A stretch of DNA of 64,000 nucleotides from contig NZ_VZOW01000019.1 in the NCBI RefSeq assembly GCF_008801835.1, positions 1 to 64,000 of the forward strand. Direction: 5' to 3'. The stretch comes from Cupriavidus pauculus. Lineage in GTDB: Bacteria; Pseudomonadota; Gammaproteobacteria; Burkholderiales; Burkholderiaceae. Shown in pieces: positions 59,540-64,000 of this stretch. The notes beneath the pieces are model-generated. The model had not been told where the DNA came from, made no database searches, and worked only from the letters and a program-made list of their open reading frames with translations. Every line of letters begins with the position of its first letter. Position 1 is the first letter of the stretch. Position numbers and translations under genes: made by a program.

Positions 59540-59634
59540 TGCGAACCCCCGATGAGAGAAAACTCACGGGGATAAACACATGAGACTTCGGTTCTATTCC
59601 GTCGCCGGCGAAAAAAAACCGATCTGGCGACGCC

Positions 59635-60390
59635 TCAGTGCTTTTCGCGGTGAATCGCCAGCGGGCCAAACGACTGCGTGACCGGCATTACTTCCACGAA
59701 GTTGATGTTCACGCGCGCGGGCAGCGTGGCGGCCCAGAATACCGTCTCGGCGATATCGTCGGGCGTGAGCGCATCGGCGCCTTCATAGACCTTTTCGACG
59801 CGCGACTGGTCGCCTTGAAAACGCACCGACGAGAATTCCGTGCCACCGACCAGGCCCGGGGCCACATCGGTCACGCGCACGCGCGTGCCTTGCAGGTCGG
59901 CGCGCAGGTTCAGCGAGAACTGGCGCACAAACGCCTTGGTCGCGCCATACGCGTTACCGCCCGGATAGGCGTAGGCGCCCGCGGTCGAACCGATGTTGAT
60001 GACGTGGCCGCGATTGCGCGCCACCATGCCTGGCAGCACGGCGCGCGTCATGTACATCAGGCCCTTGACGTTGGTGTCGACCATCGTGTCCCAGTTGTCC
60101 AGGTCGGCGCTCTGCGCCGGCTCCAGCCCCAGCGCCAGCCCGGCGTTGTTGACCAGCAGGTCGATCTCGGCAAATTCGGGCGGCAGGCCGGCCACGGCGG
60201 CGGCCACCGCGGCGCGGTCGCGCACGTCCAGGACCAGCGGCAAAACCTTGTCGCGCCCAAGCTCGTCGGCCAGGGCCGCCAGACGGTCTTCACGACGGCC
60301 GGCCGCAATCACGCGGTGCCCCGCGCCGGCAAAACGGCGGGCGATGGCGGCGCCGAATCCCGCGGTGGCGCCGGTAACGAAAACGATCAT
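59635..60390 (-). CDS. Short-chain dehydrogenase, YdfG-like
   Basis: 251-residue SDR with TGATAGFGAAIARRFAG, NNAG and catalytic YGATK. It resembles YdfG, a NADP-dependent 3-hydroxy acid and serine dehydrogenase, including the FVEVMPVTQSFGPLAIHR tail. The ATG at 60390 is the start. Upstream lies a promoter region with a perfect 8-bp inverted repeat. Confidence 0.93.
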   Translation of the reverse strand: MIVFVTGATAGFGAAIARRFAGAGHRVIAAGRREDRLAALADELGRDKVLPLVLDVRDRAAVAAAVAGLPPEFAEIDLLVNNAGLALGLEPAQSADLDNWDTMVDTNVKGLMYMTRAVLPGMVARNRGHVINIGSTAGAYAYPGGNAYGATKAFVRQFSLNLRADLQGTRVRVTDVAPGLVGGTEFSSVRFQGDQSRVEKVYEGADALTPDDIAETVFWAATLPARVNINFVEVMPVTQSFGPLAIHREKH

Positions 60391-60802
60391 CTTCTTCTCC
60401 AACTGGAACAGGTTCGGTACAGGTTCGGGCACGGATACTACACCGTCGGTCGATGCCGCGCGCGTCGCCCCCACGCCCGACGGCCATGCGCGCCGTTGGC
60501 GGCCCGATTCGACAAAAAAAGAAAAAAGCGAATGACTTTGGTGAAATCAAGTCATTTTTAGAATCATCGCACCCGGTCTACTCTGTCCGGACGGCCAGAC
60601 CACTGGCTCCGCGCAAACGGTCGCAAGCATCGCTCCAGGGCATGGCTCGCATGACAGCGGCCTGTGCGCGCCGCACCGACTTCGGGATCGATGTCGGCAG
60701 CGGGCCGGCGCAATACCAGCGACATGCCGGCGACGTCAGGATCGGGCCGCACTGCCCGCACTGCCATGTGGGCCCACACCAAGAACGAGAACCTCCAGAA
60801 CC
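60391..60802. other. Divergent promoter region of the dehydrogenase and CzcE-like genes
   Basis: 412 bases without a gene. It holds a perfect inverted repeat at 60531-60556. No other known element was recognised, and no regulator gene is adjacent. Confidence 0.6.
60531..60556. promoter_or_regulatory. Perfect 8-bp inverted repeat, candidate operator
   Basis: AATGACTT, ten bases, AAGTCATT. It lies 141 bases before the dehydrogenase start. The arrangement suits a dimeric winged-helix regulator such as MarR or HxlR; none is encoded nearby. Confidence 0.5.
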
Positions 60803-61135
60803 ATGACTCCGAAGACCCTTCTGCTCCCCACCCTGCTGCTTGCGCCCGTACTTGCCTGGGCCGGCGCGCCCAGCCACGATGCCGCGTTGTTCGGCAATCC
60901 CGCCCCGTCCGCGGTCGTCACGCGCACCATCGACGTTACGCCCGACACCCATTACATCCGCGTCGCGTCGGGAGAATCGGTGACGCTCCGCGCGGGCGAT
61001 CAAAGCCTGGGATGGACGTTTCTGGAAGCGATCAACGGCACGACTACGCGGCTGGACCTGCTGATGCCCGGCGTGGCGCAGGCCCGCGATGTGTATTTGC
61101 ATGTCGAGCCCAGCGAGATTTATCGCGCGGGATGA
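60803..61135 (+). CDS. CzcE-like periplasmic metal-binding protein
   Basis: 110-residue protein with a signal peptide (MTPKTLLLPTLLLAPVLAWA). The mature part resembles CzcE of Cupriavidus metallidurans, a copper-binding periplasmic protein: HDAALFGNPAPSAVVTRTID at the start, GESVTLRAGDQSLGWTF in the middle and YLHVEPSEIYRAG at the end. It is alone, not within a czc operon. It may buffer copper or cobalt. Confidence 0.8.
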   Translation: MTPKTLLLPTLLLAPVLAWAGAPSHDAALFGNPAPSAVVTRTIDVTPDTHYIRVASGESVTLRAGDQSLGWTFLEAINGTTTRLDLLMPGVAQARDVYLHVEPSEIYRAG

Positions 61136-61175
61136 GATAAAAATGACAGGCGCGGCGCGAGCGGGACCGGGCGAA

Positions 61176-61910
61176 TCAGCCCGCGCGCATGCGCCGCGCT
61201 TGCAGCAGCGGCTGCGCCAGACTGGCAAACACCAGCCCTAGCGCGGCCCACAACACCGCCTGGATGCCGAATGCGGCGACGCGGAAGCGCCACAGCAGCA
61301 CGGCCGGAAAATGGTCGGGGATCTCGTTGATCTCGGGCAGCAGCGCGTGGACCAGCGCGGCCAGCACCAGAAACAGCAGTCCCGCGCCGATCGTCGCGCG
61401 CCACGCATCGCCGCGCGCGTGCAGGCGCCGCGCCACCACGACGGCCACCACCATCGCTGCCAGCGACAGGCCGATCATCGTGAAGAACAGCCCGGTGCGC
61501 ATGCCGATGGTGGACGGATCGCCAACGGCTGGCGGGTTGGGCGGGTACTTGAGAAACGGCACCAGCACGATGGCGATATAGCCGAGCAGCGCCAGCAGCA
61601 CCGACGTCGCGCGTGCGCCAAGCGCGCCGACGCGCCCGTGGACAAAGGCAAACACCAGCGCGAACAGGCCGCCCACAGCAGCGCCGAACACGGCGAGTCC
61701 GATAAACAGCCCCGCGCCCGCCTGCACCTCGCGGCTGACCAGTTCCGGCATTTCATGCGCATGGCTTGCGCCCATCGCGTGCGTCATGTGCGCCTCGTAC
61801 GCAATGGCGCCTGCCACCTGCGGCTCGCCGACCACCTTGGCAAAAGCAAACGCCAACAGGCTGGCCACAAAGCCCGCGACCATGCCGCGGACCAACAGAC
61901 TTCTCACCAT
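61176..61910 (-). CDS. cbtA: Cobalt transporter subunit CbtA
   Basis: 244-residue membrane protein with five hydrophobic helices, GMVAGFVASLLAFAFAKVVG first. His residues (EAHMTHAMGASHAHEMPEL) sit after helix 1. This matches CbtA, predicted to import cobalt for B12 synthesis together with CbtB. It starts 12 bases after cbtB. The cobalamin riboswitch upstream of cbtB controls both. Confidence 0.93.
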   Translation of the reverse strand: MVRSLLVRGMVAGFVASLLAFAFAKVVGEPQVAGAIAYEAHMTHAMGASHAHEMPELVSREVQAGAGLFIGLAVFGAAVGGLFALVFAFVHGRVGALGARATSVLLALLGYIAIVLVPFLKYPPNPPAVGDPSTIGMRTGLFFTMIGLSLAAMVVAVVVARRLHARGDAWRATIGAGLLFLVLAALVHALLPEINEIPDHFPAVLLWRFRVAAFGIQAVLWAALGLVFASLAQPLLQARRMRAG

Positions 61911-61922
61911 GGGAGCGCCTTC

Positions 61923-62135
61923 TCAGTGGCAGGGAAAACCGAGCAGATGGCGGCCGTCGTGAACGAACTCGTGGACGTACATGGTGTTGAAGATCGCCAT
62001 CGCGCCCTCTTCCACGCCGACGAAATAGATCGCCAGAAGCAGCAGCATGCTGCCGAAGACGGCCCACGGCAACAGTTCACGAACAGGGATCGAGACCGGC
62101 TCGATGGCGGGCGAAAGCGTGGCGCTGGCTTGCAT
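61923..62135 (-). CDS. cbtB: Cobalt transporter subunit CbtB
   Basis: 70-residue one-helix protein (LLPWAVFGSMLLLLAIYFVG) with a His-rich tail VHEFVHDGRHLLGFPCH, the CbtB signature. AAGGAG precedes the ATG. It is the first gene of the riboswitch-controlled cbtBA unit. Confidence 0.93.
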   Translation of the reverse strand: MQASATLSPAIEPVSIPVRELLPWAVFGSMLLLLAIYFVGVEEGAMAIFNTMYVHEFVHDGRHLLGFPCH

Positions 62136-62182
62136 GATGGCTCCTTCAGGATGACGCGTCCTGTCGCGGGTCGATGACATCG

Positions 62183-62292
62183 TTGCGGAGGTCTGACTTG
62201 TCACCGCCGCGGCGTGAAAAGCCGTCAGGGTGAGATACAGTGGCGCGACCGTGCTGGAATCCAACCAGCTTCCCCGCATCGAAACTGCGTGC
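62183..62292 (-). promoter_or_regulatory. Cobalamin riboswitch
   Basis: Minus strand holds the classical conserved parts: GGAAGCTGGTTGGATTCCAG, then the core ACGGTCGCGCCACTGT and, further on, AAGTCAGACC as the B12 box. It ends 48 bases before cbtB, so it likely controls translation or transcription of cbtBA in response to B12. Confidence 0.93.
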
Positions 62293-62319
62293 ATTCTAGT
62301 CCACTGGCCCTCACCGCGC

Positions 62320-62958
62320 ATGAAAACCCGCCTGACCCTGCTCTGCGTCCCCGCCACCGCCGCACTGCGCGCCGGCCGCTTCCCCAATCATGAGCCGCTC
62401 GATCCCGCGCAAGGCGCCGCGGCGGCAAGCGTCGCCGCGGCGCTTGGCGCGGCAATCGGACACGTCGATCGCGTGCTGCGCAGCCCGATGCCCTGCGCGC
62501 GCGATACGGCGCGCGCGCTACATCTTGCGGCAAACATCGACGATGCGCTGTGCGAGATCGATTACGCGCGCTGGGCCGGGCTGGCGCTCAAGGACGTCGC
62601 GGCGTCGGAGGCGGACGCGCTGGCGCGCTGGCTCGTCGATCCGCATATGGATGCGCATGGCGGCGAGTCGATATGCCACGCCATCGCGCGCGTCGGGCGC
62701 TGGGCCGATCGGGTCAGCGCCGGGATCGACACCGCCGGCACGGGCGACACTGTGGGCGATGCGGCCGGCACTGCCGGTCACACCCTCGTCATCACGCACG
62801 CCAGCGTGATCAAGGCCGCGCTGATCCACGCGCTGAAGGCCCCGCCCACCGCCTATTGGCAACTGGATATCGCGCCGCTGTCGATCACCACGCTGTCGGC
62901 CTATCGCGATAGCTGGCGCGTGACGTCGATGAGCGTGCCGCTCGCGCACGGCGGCTGA
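62320..62958 (+). CDS. Histidine-phosphatase-fold protein with missing catalytic His
   Basis: 212-residue protein of the phosphoglycerate mutase/alpha-ribazole phosphatase fold. The second-half His (LVITHASVIKAALIH) and the phosphate-binding Arg of RSPMPCARDTARAL are present, but the usual first motif RHG is LLCVPATAA, so the catalytic His is replaced. The ATG at 62320 is chosen. It lies next to the B12-regulated cobalt genes, in line with alpha-ribazole phosphatase (CobC) ancestry, though the change suggests reduced or altered activity. Confidence 0.8.
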   Translation: MKTRLTLLCVPATAALRAGRFPNHEPLDPAQGAAAASVAAALGAAIGHVDRVLRSPMPCARDTARALHLAANIDDALCEIDYARWAGLALKDVAASEADALARWLVDPHMDAHGGESICHAIARVGRWADRVSAGIDTAGTGDTVGDAAGTAGHTLVITHASVIKAALIHALKAPPTAYWQLDIAPLSITTLSAYRDSWRVTSMSVPLAHGG

Positions 62959-63012
62959 CCACCGGTCCGGCATGCGCCGGGGCCGCAGTCCTACGGCACG
63001 GCGGCTTCGCGC

Positions 63013-64000
63013 TTACCAGCGTGTGCTGAGCGTGGCGATCACAGTGCGGCCGTTGCCGTAGTAGCACTGGATCGTCGAGTTGCAGCCCGCCACGTATTCG
63101 CGGTCGAACAGGTTGGCGGCGTTGATCTGCAGACGCCAGCGCGAGGCGAAATCGGCGTGCACCGACGCATCGAACAGCACCACCGACGACACGTCGAACG
63201 TGTTGGCCGCGTCGCCAGCGGTATTGCCGATATAGCGCACCCCGCCACCGAATCCCAGTCGCACGTCGTGCAGCGGCGGCAGCGTGTAGTCGGCCCACGC
63301 CGACGCCATCGTGCGCGGCACGCCGTACGGACGCTTGCCCAGGTCCGCGCCGTTGCTGCGCGTGACCACCGGGTCCTGATAGGTGAAGCTGGCCACCAGG
63401 TTCAGGCGCGACATCAGGCTGGTGCGCGCCTCCAGTTCCACGCCGCGCGAGCGGATCTCGCCGGTCTGGATGGTGTTGGCGGTATTGGCCGGATCGGTGG
63501 TGGATACGTTCTGCTGCGTCAGATTGAAAGCCGACACCGTGAATATCGAGCGGCTGCCCGGCGGCTGGTACTTGACGCCGGCTTCCACCTGCTGCCCCGT
63601 GGTGGGCTTGAGCGGATCGCCGGCCAGGTTGGTGGACAGCGTCGGCAGGAACGACGTCGAATAGCTGACATAGGGCGACAGGCCGATCGGCGCCTCATAC
63701 AGCAGGCCGGTGCGCCACGTGAACTTCGATGGATCCTGATCGGTCGTGACGCCAGTGCGGTTGTTGCGCGTGCTTGAGCGCGTGTAGTCCTGCCGGCCCG
63801 CCAGCGACAACACCCAGTGGCCCCAGCGCAGCTGGTCCTGCAGATACAGGCCCAGTTGCTTCTGTTGCTGGTCGGTGCTGGTGGTGGCGTTGACCGGCAG
63901 CGCCGGATTCAGGCCATAGACGGGCGCGTACAGGTCCAGCGACGGGCCGTTGATGCTCCACACGCGGTTGTGGAAATCCTGCCATTGCAGGTCCACGCCC
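63013..64000 (-). CDS. TonB-dependent siderophore receptor, C-terminal part
   Basis: The last 328 or so residues of an outer-membrane TonB-dependent receptor; the start lies beyond the window. Beta-barrel strand repeats end with the terminal motif of Tyr and Trp (STRW). Segments NLFDREYVAGCN and YYGNGRTVIATLSTRW match the ferric siderophore receptor group (FhuA/FoxA-like). It follows the phosphatase-like gene convergently. The siderophore, or possibly cobalamin, cannot be told from this part. Confidence 0.9.
   Translation of the reverse strand, partial: GVDLQWQDFHNRVWSINGPSLDLYAPVYGLNPALPVNATTSTDQQQKQLGLYLQDQLRWGHWVLSLAGRQDYTRSSTRNNRTGVTTDQDPSKFTWRTGLLYEAPIGLSPYVSYSTSFLPTLSTNLAGDPLKPTTGQQVEAGVKYQPPGSRSIFTVSAFNLTQQNVSTTDPANTANTIQTGEIRSRGVELEARTSLMSRLNLVASFTYQDPVVTRSNGADLGKRPYGVPRTMASAWADYTLPPLHDVRLGFGGGVRYIGNTAGDAANTFDVSSVVLFDASVHADFASRWRLQINAANLFDREYVAGCNSTIQCYYGNGRTVIATLSTRW

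Overview
The window is GC-rich chromosomal DNA from a betaproteobacterium of the Burkholderiaceae, most like Cupriavidus or Ralstonia. The evidence is the run thrS-infC-rpmI-rplT-pheS-pheT-ihfA-merR-tRNA-Pro, a RelA whose hydrolase motif is lost, a ketone-body module (3-hydroxybutyrate dehydrogenase plus a two-subunit CoA transferase), a LipA lipase with its foldase, a CzcE-type metal protein, and the protein sequences themselves. The species cannot be fixed from sequence alone. No CRISPR array, rRNA or intact insertion sequence was seen.

Region by region. 1-3.3 kb: the edge of a type VI secretion (T6SS) vgrG/effector cluster, an AT-rich leader and a decayed tyrosine integrase beside tRNA-Pro(GGG); this looks like an old island boundary. 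3.4-12.1 kb: the translation core operon on the minus strand, including infC with an ATC start, and tRNA-Val(GAC). 12.2-19.3 kb: relA, a RidA-like gene, a hydrolase, then hbdH and scoAB with a PAS-LuxR regulator. 19.5-23.8 kb: a TRAP transporter with a short-chain dehydrogenase and a thioesterase, read as one unit. 24-31.3 kb: ETF-quinone oxidoreductase, lipase and foldase, a PilZ flagellar-brake protein, and a GntR regulator with an FAD oxidoreductase.

31.4-44.1 kb: an HcaT-type permease, aroC, a glutathione transferase, an MFS-acyltransferase fusion, a CBS protein, metY and a hydrolase, a Mpo1-like protein, a YihY membrane protein, wrbA, a DUF2069 protein and a 2-hydroxyacid oxidase. 44.2-51 kb: a MocR regulator coupled to a small winged-helix protein, a YdeP/FdhF molybdoenzyme, and a DctA-type symporter paired with an orphan periplasmic binding protein. 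51.4-60.4 kb: an RND pump without its adaptor, a LysR/MFS/creatininase module, a catalase-like peroxidase with cytochrome b561, and a YdfG-like dehydrogenase. 60.8-64 kb: a CzcE-like protein, CbtBA under a cobalamin riboswitch, a phosphatase-fold protein lacking the usual catalytic histidine, and a TonB receptor cut by the window end.

Most genes are ordinary housekeeping or catabolic functions. The parts that deserve a second look are mainly regulatory DNA: several perfect inverted repeats in promoters, a 14-bp tandem array, a candidate flagellar sigma promoter, and gene pairings whose joint function is not obvious (symporter with binding protein, MocR with winged-helix protein, degenerate phosphatase with B12-regulated cobalt genes). 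No clearly new large system was found; the T6SS effector at the left edge is the best candidate, but only its first 82 residues are in the window.
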